DNA of 5,415 nt from Planctomycetota bacterium (GTDB taxonomy: Bacteria; Planctomycetota; Phycisphaerae; Phycisphaerales; UBA1924), in the NCBI GenBank assembly GCA_023412695.1, contig JAEYNG010000183.1, positions 1 to 5,415 on the forward strand. The letters are read 5' to 3'. Shown in pieces: positions 1 through 5,415 of the stretch. The notes beneath the pieces are model-generated. The model saw only the letters and a list, made by a program, of their open reading frames with translations, was not told the origin of the DNA and searched no databases. A program made the translations under genes and the position numbers. Positions within the stretch are counted from its first letter, which is position 1, and each line of letters begins with the position of its first letter.

Positions 1-519
1 CTGCTCAGCTTCGCTGAATCGAGTTTCTTTCCAATCCCCCCGGATGTTCTGCAGATCGCGCTCACGCTCGAACGGCGCACGCGCGCGTGGTACTACGCCG
101 CTGTGAGTACCGTCGCCTCCGTGCTCGGCGGGGTCTTTGGCTGGGTCATCGGGTTCGCGCTTTGGGCAACCGTCGACGATTTCTTTTTCAAGTTCGTCCC
201 GGGCGTCACGCCCGAGAGCTTCTCTGTCGTAGAGCGGAAGTTCAGCGAGAACGACTTCCTGACAATATTTACCGCCGCCTTCACACCGATTCCGTACAAG
301 GTCTTTACCATCGCGGCCGGCGTTTTCGAGATCTCGCTGTTCATGCTCATCGTCGGTTCGATCGTCGGCCGCGGCGGCAGGTTTTTCTTGGTCGCTGGGC
401 TGCTCTACGTCTTTGGCCCGCCTGTAAAGTCGTTTATCGAGCGGTACTTCAATGTCATGACGTTGATATTCACTGCTTTGCTGATCGGCGGTCTTTTCCT
501 GGTGAAGTTGCTGCGGTGA
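1..519 (+). CDS. YqaA/DedA-like (VTT-type) membrane protein, 5'-truncated by the window
   Basis: The frame is open from the first base, so the gene begins upstream; 172 codons and a TGA stop at 517-519 are visible. Near the visible N-terminus is an acidic residue followed by a proline-rich re-entrant motif (E6, then FFPIPPD at 9-15), and later FTPIPYKVF around residues 93-101. This pair of Pro-rich elements with glycine-rich helices is the hallmark of the YqaA branch of the DedA/VTT superfamily of inner-membrane proteins. Hydrophobic segments lie at about 31-57, 85-105, 109-140 and 150-171. DedA-family members are linked to membrane homeostasis and lipid or ion transport; the exact substrate of YqaA proteins is not established. 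An internal GTG at 103 is in frame but would cut off the first Pro-rich motif, so it is not the real start. galE follows after 26 nt, probably in the same operon. The family call is firm; the function is not. Confidence 0.85.
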   Translation: MLSFAESSFFPIPPDVLQIALTLERRTRAWYYAAVSTVASVLGGVFGWVIGFALWATVDDFFFKFVPGVTPESFSVVERKFSENDFLTIFTAAFTPIPYKVFTIAAGVFEISLFMLIVGSIVGRGGRFFLVAGLLYVFGPPVKSFIERYFNVMTLIFTALLIGGLFLVKLLR

Positions 520-531
520 GTTTGTTGTTTC

Positions 532-537
532 AAGGAG
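532..537 (+). promoter_or_regulatory. Shine-Dalgarno of galE
   Basis: AAGGAG lies 8 nt before the ATG at 546. It fixes the galE start at 546 rather than at any upstream in-frame codon, since upstream codons in that frame overlap the YqaA-like gene. Confidence 0.85.
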
Positions 538-545
538 TGCTCAGG

Positions 546-1592
546 ATGTCGATCCTGGTTACGGGCGGCGCTGGATATATCGGGTCGCATGCCGTGCAGC
601 GGCTGCTGGCCGAGGGCCATCGTGTCGTCGCGATCGACAACCTGTTCCGTGGCCATGCGGAAGCGATGGACGCCCTGGCGACCGTCGCCAAGGGTCGTCT
701 GACATTTGTCCGCGGCGACGTCGGCGACCGCGAACTGGTGCTGCGGCTCATCTCGGAGCACAGTGTGGACACGGTGCTGCACTTTGCCGCGCTGGCGTAC
801 GTAGGCGAGAGCGTTACTGAGCCGCTCCGGTATTACCGTGCCAACTCCGCCGCCGCGCTTGCACTGCTGGAAGCTGTCAACGATTCGCACCGTCTTCCGC
901 ATGGTGGGGTGACGCGGTTCGTGTTCTCCAGCACGTGCGCCAGCTATGGCGAGCCATCCCCCGAGAACATCCCCATCCGCGAGACCTGTCCGCAGTCCCC
1001 GATTAATCCGTACGGCTGGTCGAAGCTGCACACCGAGCGCATGCTAAAGGACTACGCGGCGATGTGCCGGACGGCGGGTAAGCCCTTCGCGCACGCCTGC
1101 CTCCGTTACTTCAATGTCGCCGGGTCCGACCCGTCCGGCCTGATCGGCGAGCACCACGAGCCCGAGACGCACGTCATCCCCGTCGCGCTCCAGGCTGTGC
1201 TGGGCCAGCGCGAAGCGTTCACGATCTTCGGGACCGATTATCCGACGCCCGACGGCACGTGCATCCGCGACTATGTCCACGTCGTTGACCTGATCGAGGC
1301 CCATGTCGCCGTGATGAACGGACTCAAGCCTGGCGACGAGCGGGTGTACAACCTTGGCATCGGCAACGGCTTTTCCGTTCGCCAGGTGCTCGACTCTGTT
1401 AAGCGCGTAACTGGCAAGGACTTCGCTGTGAAAACCGGATCTCGCCGCCCGGGCGACCCGCCCGCGCTTTATGCCGATCCGAGCAAGATCCGTGATGAGA
1501 TCGGTTGGCAGGCACGGTACACCGACCTCGACGAGATTGTCCGTACCGCATGGAACTGGTTCCGCAGCCACCCGCGTGGCTACGGGCGATAG
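546..1592 (+). CDS. galE: UDP-glucose 4-epimerase
   Basis: The 348-residue product is a complete extended short-chain dehydrogenase/reductase. It interconverts UDP-glucose and UDP-galactose in the cytosol using tightly bound NAD+ (Leloir pathway and supply of galactose for surface glycans). The N-terminal Rossmann signature TGGAGYIG is at residues 6-13, with D31 after the second strand (VVAIDN). HFAALAYVGESV at 79-90 is the usual GalE motif. The catalytic Ser/Thr region is FSSTCASYG at 127-135, and the YxxxK pair is Y156/K160 in NPYGWSK. The substrate-domain motifs RYFNVAGSDP (187-196) and CIRDYVHVVDL (239-249) and the C-terminal RRPGDPPALYADPSK (300-314) are all present. Length matches the family (about 330-350). 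The frame stays open upstream to 87, but that part is an out-of-frame reading of the YqaA-like gene; residue 1 at ATG 546 has a good ribosome site and starts directly at the Rossmann strand. Some close relatives act on other UDP-sugars, so specificity is less sure than family. Confidence 0.95.
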   Translation: MSILVTGGAGYIGSHAVQRLLAEGHRVVAIDNLFRGHAEAMDALATVAKGRLTFVRGDVGDRELVLRLISEHSVDTVLHFAALAYVGESVTEPLRYYRANSAAALALLEAVNDSHRLPHGGVTRFVFSSTCASYGEPSPENIPIRETCPQSPINPYGWSKLHTERMLKDYAAMCRTAGKPFAHACLRYFNVAGSDPSGLIGEHHEPETHVIPVALQAVLGQREAFTIFGTDYPTPDGTCIRDYVHVVDLIEAHVAVMNGLKPGDERVYNLGIGNGFSVRQVLDSVKRVTGKDFAVKTGSRRPGDPPALYADPSKIRDEIGWQARYTDLDEIVRTAWNWFRSHPRGYGR

Positions 1593-1602
1593 TGTTGTGA
1601 CC

Positions 1603-2607
1603 ATGGCGCGGGAACGGATTCCCAATTCCCTGGGGCTGGCGGTCTCGCCGTACCACCTCACGACGAGAGAGCTCACCGCGGCGGTCGCGTTCGCGTTCGC
1701 GGGCCGCGCTATCACCATCGTCCCAGAGCCCGCCGAAGGCGTCGGCCGCGAACAGGTCCGCATGTCCATTGAGCGCGTGCCGCGTCTGCTCCGTGTGCTC
1801 GAGTCCTGGCGGTGGGCCGGCCCACTGTGGCGGGCGGGTCTGGTTGCTGGCCGCGCAGACGGCGTCGCGGCGTTCGGCACCATGGCCGAGGCCGATGCCC
1901 GGGTTGCAACGGACGAGTCCTTGGCACGTCTGGGGAATGGAGCCGGTGCGATGCCCGGTGGGGCGGGGGACGCAGCGGATCGCTGGCTCGATGCGCTCTG
2001 CTCTGACCTGCTCCGCGGCGGACCCGACCCGCGTATGACGACCGTGGTAACAAGCGCACTCGATCAGTTTGCAGTGATGCACGGCCTTGTAGCGGTCCGC
2101 GGCTCGACCGAGAGTATCGCGCAGCGCGCGGAGCTCCGGATGCTTAAGCGTGTGTTCTCGATCGCCGTGCCGGTGATGAGCCGATCGGCCGGCGGCCGAA
2201 TCCTCGAACTCCGCGCGTCGCTCAACGCCGAGTTGGAGGAGATGCGGCGTGCGATGCTCGACCTCTGGTCAGCCGGCGGCACTGCCGAAGCCTCTGTGCT
2301 TGCGCGACTTCACAACGCGGTCGACGCGTATTCCGCGGCCTTTGACCGCTGGTTTGCGCGGACCGCGCGCGACGATGAGGCGTCGCAGCGGACCATGCGT
2401 GCGTATGTCAACCTCACCGGCGGCCTCTTGCCTACGAGTTGCGCCATTCTCAGCGCAAGAGCCGCGATCCGCAGCGCAGGCCGCGGAGCCGCGATGCGCA
2501 GCGCTCACGCCGTCTCGGTCACTGCGGGTGCGGATCTTCGCGTGCTGCTCATCCGGCCCATGAACGTCGCGCCGGTCGGGCCGCGTAGCCTTAATCATGG
2601 CCCATGA
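1603..2607 (+). CDS. Unrecognised conserved-looking protein, 334 residues
   Basis: I do not recognise this protein. ATG 1603 lies 10 nt after the galE stop; GTG 1597 is an in-frame alternative, and neither has a strong Shine-Dalgarno, so the start is tentative. The frame continues upstream to 1471 but would then overlap galE. Codon use with strong G/C at third positions supports real coding throughout. The product has a short N-terminal block (GLAVSPYHLTTRE, about 11-23) followed by a hydrophobic Ala-rich stretch (25-40). The middle is Gly/Ala-rich and probably flexible (112-126). A mostly helical region follows (about 145-275), including a charged amphipathic helix at about 199-223 that might form a coiled coil. 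The tail is basic and Ala/Ser/Arg-rich with a short internal repeat (AAIRSA/AAMRSA). No catalytic motif, signal peptide or clear membrane helix is evident; the only cysteines are C133 and C280. The last 11 nt overlap the DUF255 gene, which argues for co-translation and perhaps a functional link. Confidence 0.75.
   Translation: MARERIPNSLGLAVSPYHLTTRELTAAVAFAFAGRAITIVPEPAEGVGREQVRMSIERVPRLLRVLESWRWAGPLWRAGLVAGRADGVAAFGTMAEADARVATDESLARLGNGAGAMPGGAGDAADRWLDALCSDLLRGGPDPRMTTVVTSALDQFAVMHGLVAVRGSTESIAQRAELRMLKRVFSIAVPVMSRSAGGRILELRASLNAELEEMRRAMLDLWSAGGTAEASVLARLHNAVDAYSAAFDRWFARTARDDEASQRTMRAYVNLTGGLLPTSCAILSARAAIRSAGRGAAMRSAHAVSVTAGADLRVLLIRPMNVAPVGPRSLNHGP
2461..2504 (+). repeat. Short imperfect direct repeat within the unknown gene
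   Basis: A 17-nt unit (GCCGCGATCCGCAGCGC) at 2461-2477 recurs at 2488-2504 with one difference (C to G). The offset is 27 nt, exactly nine codons, so both copies are read in the same frame and encode AAIRSA and AAMRSA. It looks like a small internal duplication in a low-complexity C-terminal segment rather than a mobile or regulatory repeat. Confidence 0.6.
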
Positions 2608-4975
2608 CGCCCCACAGAAGCCGAGGCGTGAGAACCGACTCGCCCAGTCCAGCAGCCCATACCTGCTGCAGCACCGTTACAACCCGGTGGACTGGTACCC
2701 GTGGGGGCCGGAGGCCTTCGACGCGGCGCGCAAGCGTGACGTCCCGATCTTCCTCAGCATCGGCTACTCGACCTGTTATTGGTGCCACGTCATGGAGCGC
2801 GAGTCTTTCGAAAGCGAATCGATCGCCGAGCAGATGAATGAGCACTTTGTCTGCGTAAAGGTGGATCGTGAAGAGCGTCCCGACGTGGACGACATCTACA
2901 TGGCCGCGGTGCAGGCGTTCCGCGGGCAGGGCGGCTGGCCGATGAGTGTCTTCCTCGAGCCCCGATCGCTCATGCCCTTCTGGGCAGGGACCTATTTCCC
3001 TGCTGAGCCGAAGTTCTCGAATGTCCCCGCCTTTCCCCAGGTGTTGGCCGGAGTTTCCAGCGCGTGGCAACAGGACAGGGCTGCAGTGATCGAGCAGGCG
3101 CAGAAGCTCGCCGAGGCCGTCCGAGAAAGGGTCGCAGAGACCGAGGCACCGGTAAGAGTTGGGGTCCCGCAGGTAACCGAGGCGGTCGCCTCCCTCCTCC
3201 GGCTCCATGATTCGCGCCACGGTGGATTCGGCGGCGCACCCAAGTTCCCGCAGCCGGTGTACCTCGACCTCCTGCTGGCGATCCGCCCGAGCGCGGCCGA
3301 CGAAACCCTCTCCGCGATCGACGCCGTGGTCCGGTCAACGCTCGAGCACATGGCGCTCGGCGGCATCTTCGACCAAGTCGGCGGCGGCTTTCATCGTTAC
3401 AGCGTGGATGAGCATTGGACGGTCCCGCACTTTGAGAAGATGCTGTACGACAATGCGCAGCTCATCTCGGTCTACGCCAGAGCCGCGAAGATCTACGAGG
3501 ACCGGTTCTTCCACCGGACGGCCTCGCGCACGATCGAGTACATCCTCCGCGAGATGACATTGACCACCACTGATGCGGAGGTGTCCGGCGCGTTCTTCTC
3601 TGCGCAGGATGCAGAGGTGAATCATCGAGAAGGCCAGAACTACCTGTGGACCCAGGCGCAGGTCGAAGACGCGCTCATCGCTGACAATGCCGCTCTTGTC
3701 GTTAAGGCTTACAGCATCGACGACGGCCCGAACTTCCGCGACCCTCATCATCCCGACGATCCACCAGCGAACATTCTGCGCTGGCCGGATTCGCCCGCGA
3801 ACGTAGCCGCTCAGTTGAACCTGCCCGAAGGCGAGTTGCTGCAGCGATTGGACGACATTAACGCAAAGCTGTACGAGGTCCGTCAGCGGCGCGACCAACC
3901 GTCAACCGACGACAAAGTCATCGCGGCGTGGAACGGCCTGATGATCGGCGCGCTCGCTGAAGCGGGAGCCATACTCTCCGAACCGTCATGGGTGCGAGCG
4001 GCCGAGCACGCGGCTCACTTTGCGCTGCGGCATCTCATCACGCCCGATGGATCGGTCCGCCGGACTGTGCGTGTGGATACAAGCAGCGCGAAGCCCGTTG
4101 TTCAACCAGGTGGAGCCGGTGTTCTCGAGGACTATGCCGCCCTCGCTCACGGCTTCCTTCAGCTTCACCGGGTTGCGGGCGTTGCCACGTCGCCATGGTT
4201 GACCGAAGCAAAGCGTCTGCTGGAAGGAGCGCACACCAGGTTCGCCGATCCGGCATCCGGCGGGTATTTCGATACACAGGCGGACCAGCCCGACCTTTTC
4301 GTTCGCGCACGTTCGGCTTACGACGGTGCGCTGCCCAGCGGCTCGTCTCTGCTGGTAAACGCTCTGCTCGACGCCTTTGAGATCTCCGGCGATCGAGCGT
4401 ACTTCAACCGCGCTCTGGATGCGATTCGTGCTACCAGCGCGTTCGTGGCCGGTTCGCCGCTCGGCGCCGCCGGAACGACTCGGGCGCTGTTCCGCGCGAT
4501 TCTTATTGACCAGGCCGCCGTCCAGCAGCGCTTCGCGGATGACGCTGCGCCGGTCACCAACCTCCCCGAGGACTTCACACCGGTCGAGATTCACGCAGCG
4601 GTCGAGCGGGTTGCCTTGGCCCCCGAACAGCCGCTGGCGATCGATCTACGGGTCTTCATCGACGACGGATATCACGTCAACGCCGCGGACCCCGGCAGCG
4701 GACCAGGCGCTGAGGACCTCGTCCCGTTCCGTGTGCACATTGTAAATGGTGGGGGGGTCGAGGTGTATGCGGACTATCCCGAGGGCGCGTTGTATGGCCC
4801 CGACGGCGACATCCGCGTCTATGCAGGAGAGTTTGAACTGAAGGTGGTGCTTGAGCGCAAGGGGAAATGGACAGGCAACCCGCTCATCGCTGTCACCTAC
4901 CAGGCGTGCACCGAGGACGCGTGCCTTATGCCGCGCACAGTTGAACTGGATGTTGCTCTTGACCCGAGGAACTAG
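2597..4975 (+). CDS. DUF255 (YyaL/SPATA20-type) thioredoxin-fold protein fused to a DsbD alpha-like domain
   Basis: The product has 792 residues. Residues about 12-165 form the DUF255/DsbH-like thioredoxin domain: NPVDWYPWG (29-37), GYSTCYWCHVMERESF (56-71) with the redox pair C60/C63, VDREERPDVD (89-98) and GGWPMSVFL (112-120). Residues about 190-630 match the alpha/alpha-barrel part of the YyaL/SPATA20 family: GGFGGAPKFPQP (209-220), FDQVGGGFHRYSVDEHW (258-274), PHFEKMLYDNAQL (277-289), SAQDAE (335-340), DDKVIAAWNGLMIGALA (438-454) and DGALPSGSS (576-584). Residues about 660-790 resemble the DsbD N-terminal domain: IDDGYHVNAADP (688-699) and YQACTEDACLMP (768-779) with C771/C776. Ordinary family members end near 650-700 residues. 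No signal peptide is visible, so the cytosol is the default location. The family has no settled reaction; a thiol-redox role is inferred. The start at ATG 2597 overlaps the previous gene by 11 nt and lacks a clear Shine-Dalgarno, which suggests translational coupling. The family usually has CHWC; here it is CYWC. Confidence 0.9.
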   Translation: MAHDAPQKPRRENRLAQSSSPYLLQHRYNPVDWYPWGPEAFDAARKRDVPIFLSIGYSTCYWCHVMERESFESESIAEQMNEHFVCVKVDREERPDVDDIYMAAVQAFRGQGGWPMSVFLEPRSLMPFWAGTYFPAEPKFSNVPAFPQVLAGVSSAWQQDRAAVIEQAQKLAEAVRERVAETEAPVRVGVPQVTEAVASLLRLHDSRHGGFGGAPKFPQPVYLDLLLAIRPSAADETLSAIDAVVRSTLEHMALGGIFDQVGGGFHRYSVDEHWTVPHFEKMLYDNAQLISVYARAAKIYEDRFFHRTASRTIEYILREMTLTTTDAEVSGAFFSAQDAEVNHREGQNYLWTQAQVEDALIADNAALVVKAYSIDDGPNFRDPHHPDDPPANILRWPDSPANVAAQLNLPEGELLQRLDDINAKLYEVRQRRDQPSTDDKVIAAWNGLMIGALAEAGAILSEPSWVRAAEHAAHFALRHLITPDGSVRRTVRVDTSSAKPVVQPGGAGVLEDYAALAHGFLQLHRVAGVATSPWLTEAKRLLEGAHTRFADPASGGYFDTQADQPDLFVRARSAYDGALPSGSSLLVNALLDAFEISGDRAYFNRALDAIRATSAFVAGSPLGAAGTTRALFRAILIDQAAVQQRFADDAAPVTNLPEDFTPVEIHAAVERVALAPEQPLAIDLRVFIDDGYHVNAADPGSGPGAEDLVPFRVHIVNGGGVEVYADYPEGALYGPDGDIRVYAGEFELKVVLERKGKWTGNPLIAVTYQACTEDACLMPRTVELDVALDPRN

Positions 4976-5175
4976 GCAGCCTTGGTCTGCGGCGGCTGCT
5001 GGGCGCCGGCCGGTGGCGCAACCGGAGCCGCGGCCGCGGGCTGCTTTTCAGGCACACGGATTGTCGCACCGCACCCCTTGCACCGGACGTTCTTGCCGCG
5101 CGAGCTCGCCGGCACCGCGAGCACGCGGCGGCAGGTCAGGCTCGGACACATAATGCGGATCTGTTCGCCGGGCAT
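4972..5175 (-). CDS. Small zinc-ribbon protein with Ala/Pro/Gln-rich tail
   Basis: ATG at 5175-5173 gives 67 residues and is preceded by GAGG with 5-nt spacing. TTG 5193 and GTG 5181 are in-frame alternatives, but the latter lies inside the ribosome site. Four cysteines form a plausible zinc knuckle pair: C10/C15 (CX4C) and C32/C35 (CX2C), separated by 16 residues, in the order MCPSLTCRRVLAVP, then VRCKGCGATIRVP. The arrangement 'cysteine pair, hydrophobic VLxVP, RGKxVRCxGCG, xxRVP' is common in small planctomycete zinc-ribbon proteins and at the N-termini of larger membrane proteins there. The last 25 residues are disordered-looking and rich in Ala, Pro and Gln. There is no signal peptide or membrane helix, so it is probably a soluble metal-binding protein that may contact nucleic acid or protein; its function is unknown. 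It is divergent from purA and convergent with the DUF255 gene, the two stops overlapping. Confidence 0.8.
   Translation of the reverse strand: MPGEQIRIMCPSLTCRRVLAVPASSRGKNVRCKGCGATIRVPEKQPAAAAPVAPPAGAQQPPQTKAA
5007..5048 (+). terminator. Possible terminator of the + strand operon inside the zinc-ribbon gene
   Basis: About 30 nt after the DUF255 stop, CGGCCGGT (5007-5014) can pair with ACCG...GCCG (5021-5024 and 5027-5030), giving 8 bp with a 2-nt bulge and a 6-nt loop. A second GC-rich stem (AGCCGC around 5026-5031 with 5036-5042) runs close to TTTT at 5045-5048. The U run is short and the region codes an Ala/Pro-rich tail, which forms GC hairpins by chance, so this is weak. Confidence 0.25.
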
Positions 5176-5180
5176 ATTCA

Positions 5181-5184
5181 CCTC
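5181..5184 (-). promoter_or_regulatory. Shine-Dalgarno of the zinc-ribbon gene
   Basis: Read on the - strand, GAGG is followed by TGAAT and then ATG at 5175. This spacing favours the ATG over the upstream TTG at 5193. Confidence 0.65.
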
Positions 5185-5207
5185 AACGGTCAAGCCCCGT
5201 TATCGTC

Positions 5208-5231
5208 CGGTTCCAGGCCGTCCTTGAACCG
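5208..5231. promoter_or_regulatory. Near-perfect 10-bp inverted repeat in the divergent intergenic region
   Basis: CGGTTCCAGG (5208-5217) and CCTTGAACCG (5222-5231) are complementary at 9 of 10 positions around a 4-nt centre (CCGT). Its midpoint is about 44 nt before the zinc-ribbon ATG and about 106 nt before the purA ATG. It sits upstream of both genes with no U run, so a terminator is unlikely. A protein-binding operator shared by, or specific to, one of the divergent promoters is a reasonable guess. No convincing -35/-10 pair can be assigned on either strand; GATAAC on the - strand (5204-5199) is the best -10-like match. Confidence 0.5.
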
Positions 5232-5281
5232 CCTTGTGCCGACCCGGCCTGACTGCGTCCGCTAACCTTTACTGAGTTCAC

Positions 5282-5311
5282 GCCCGAGAAGGAGCGGGCC
5301 CATTTCGGGGC
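5282..5311 (+). promoter_or_regulatory. GC-rich leader with two overlapping small hairpins before purA
   Basis: GCCCG (5282-5286) pairs with CGGGC (5295-5299) around an 8-nt loop that contains AAGGAG. GCCC (5298-5301) can alternatively pair with GGGC (5308-5311). The two stems share bases 5298-5299, so they exclude each other. They would lie in the purA leader just before its ribosome site if transcription starts upstream. The stems are only 4-5 bp and could be chance in GC-rich DNA. Confidence 0.2.
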
Positions 5312-5312
5312 G

Positions 5313-5320
5313 AGAGGGGA
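5313..5320 (+). promoter_or_regulatory. Shine-Dalgarno of purA
   Basis: The purine-rich AGAGGGGA ends 5 nt before the ATG at 5326. It supports that start, although the conserved purA core begins only at about residue 14. Confidence 0.6.
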
Positions 5321-5325
5321 CAAGC

Positions 5326-5415
<90 letters not shown>

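Noticed and set aside
87..545. N-terminal extension of galE in its own frame
   Set aside because: The extension is an Arg-rich out-of-frame reading of the YqaA-like membrane protein gene, and ATG 546 has a good ribosome site exactly before the Rossmann motif.
405..1031. 208-codon open frame on the - strand opposite galE
   Set aside because: No recognisable motif and skewed composition; it lies opposite a fully supported enzyme gene, as expected for high-GC shadow frames.
1044..1883. 279-codon open frame on the - strand across the end of galE and the start of the unknown gene
   Set aside because: Arg/Ala/Pro-rich without motifs, and it crosses a real gene boundary. An antisense shadow.
1399..2082. 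227-codon open frame on the - strand
   Set aside because: Low-complexity Arg/His/Cys composition typical of antisense frames; the + strand frame has better codon use.
2249..2563. Alternative + strand frame that might continue the unknown protein after a frameshift
   Set aside because: Its product is Arg/Ser/Pro-rich without features, while the 1603-2607 frame keeps G/C-rich third positions nearly to the end. Kept only as a doubt about the tail.
3335..3898. 187-codon open frame on the - strand within the DUF255 gene
   Set aside because: It lies opposite the most conserved part of the alpha/alpha barrel and shows no independent motif.
4976..4999. GCAGCC/GGCTGC inverted repeat right after the DUF255 stop as a terminator
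   Set aside because: Only 6 bp with a 12-nt loop and no following T run; it lies inside the Ala-rich coding tail of the zinc-ribbon gene.
5224..5268. A sigma70-type promoter for purA (TTGAAC or TTGTGC with TAACCT)
   Set aside because: Spacing is wrong (about 23 nt or more) and the -10-like box matches only three of six positions; not strong enough to annotate.

Overview
The window is a gene-dense stretch of a high-GC bacterial chromosome. It holds four genes on the + strand that look like one transcription unit, one small gene on the - strand, and the first 30 codons of purA on the + strand. No RNA gene, CRISPR array, insertion sequence or phage gene is visible. The small zinc-ribbon protein with an Ala/Pro/Gln-rich tail, and the style of the DUF255 protein, resemble Planctomycetota (possibly the Phycisphaerae side). 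This lineage call is an inference from protein style, not from a marker gene.

Layout: (1) Positions 1-519 are the 3' part of a YqaA/DedA-like (VTT-type) inner-membrane protein; its start lies before the window. (2) 546-1592 is a complete UDP-glucose 4-epimerase (galE), 26 nt downstream, with a good Shine-Dalgarno. (3) 1603-2607 is a 334-residue protein I do not recognise, starting 10 nt after galE. (4) 2597-4975 overlaps gene 3 by 11 nt and encodes a 792-residue DUF255/YyaL/SPATA20-type thioredoxin-fold protein. It carries an extra C-terminal domain resembling the N-terminal (alpha) domain of DsbD. (5) 4972-5175 on the - strand encodes a 67-residue zinc-ribbon protein; its stop codon and that of gene 4 share the same CTAG. 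(6) 5176-5325 is a 150-nt divergent intergenic region with a near-perfect 10-bp inverted repeat. (7) 5326 to the window end is the start of purA (adenylosuccinate synthetase).

The tight spacing of genes 1-4 (26 nt, 10 nt, then an overlap) suggests co-transcription, with translational coupling between genes 3 and 4. The functions do not form an obvious single pathway: a membrane protein, nucleotide-sugar supply, an unknown and a putative thiol-redox protein. The most interesting object is the two-redox-centre DUF255 fusion. It has a CYWC thioredoxin-type motif at residues 60-63 and a CX4C pair at residues 771/776, but no visible signal peptide. Second is the unrecognised protein translationally overlapped with it. 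Nothing here clearly amounts to a new defence or mobile system.
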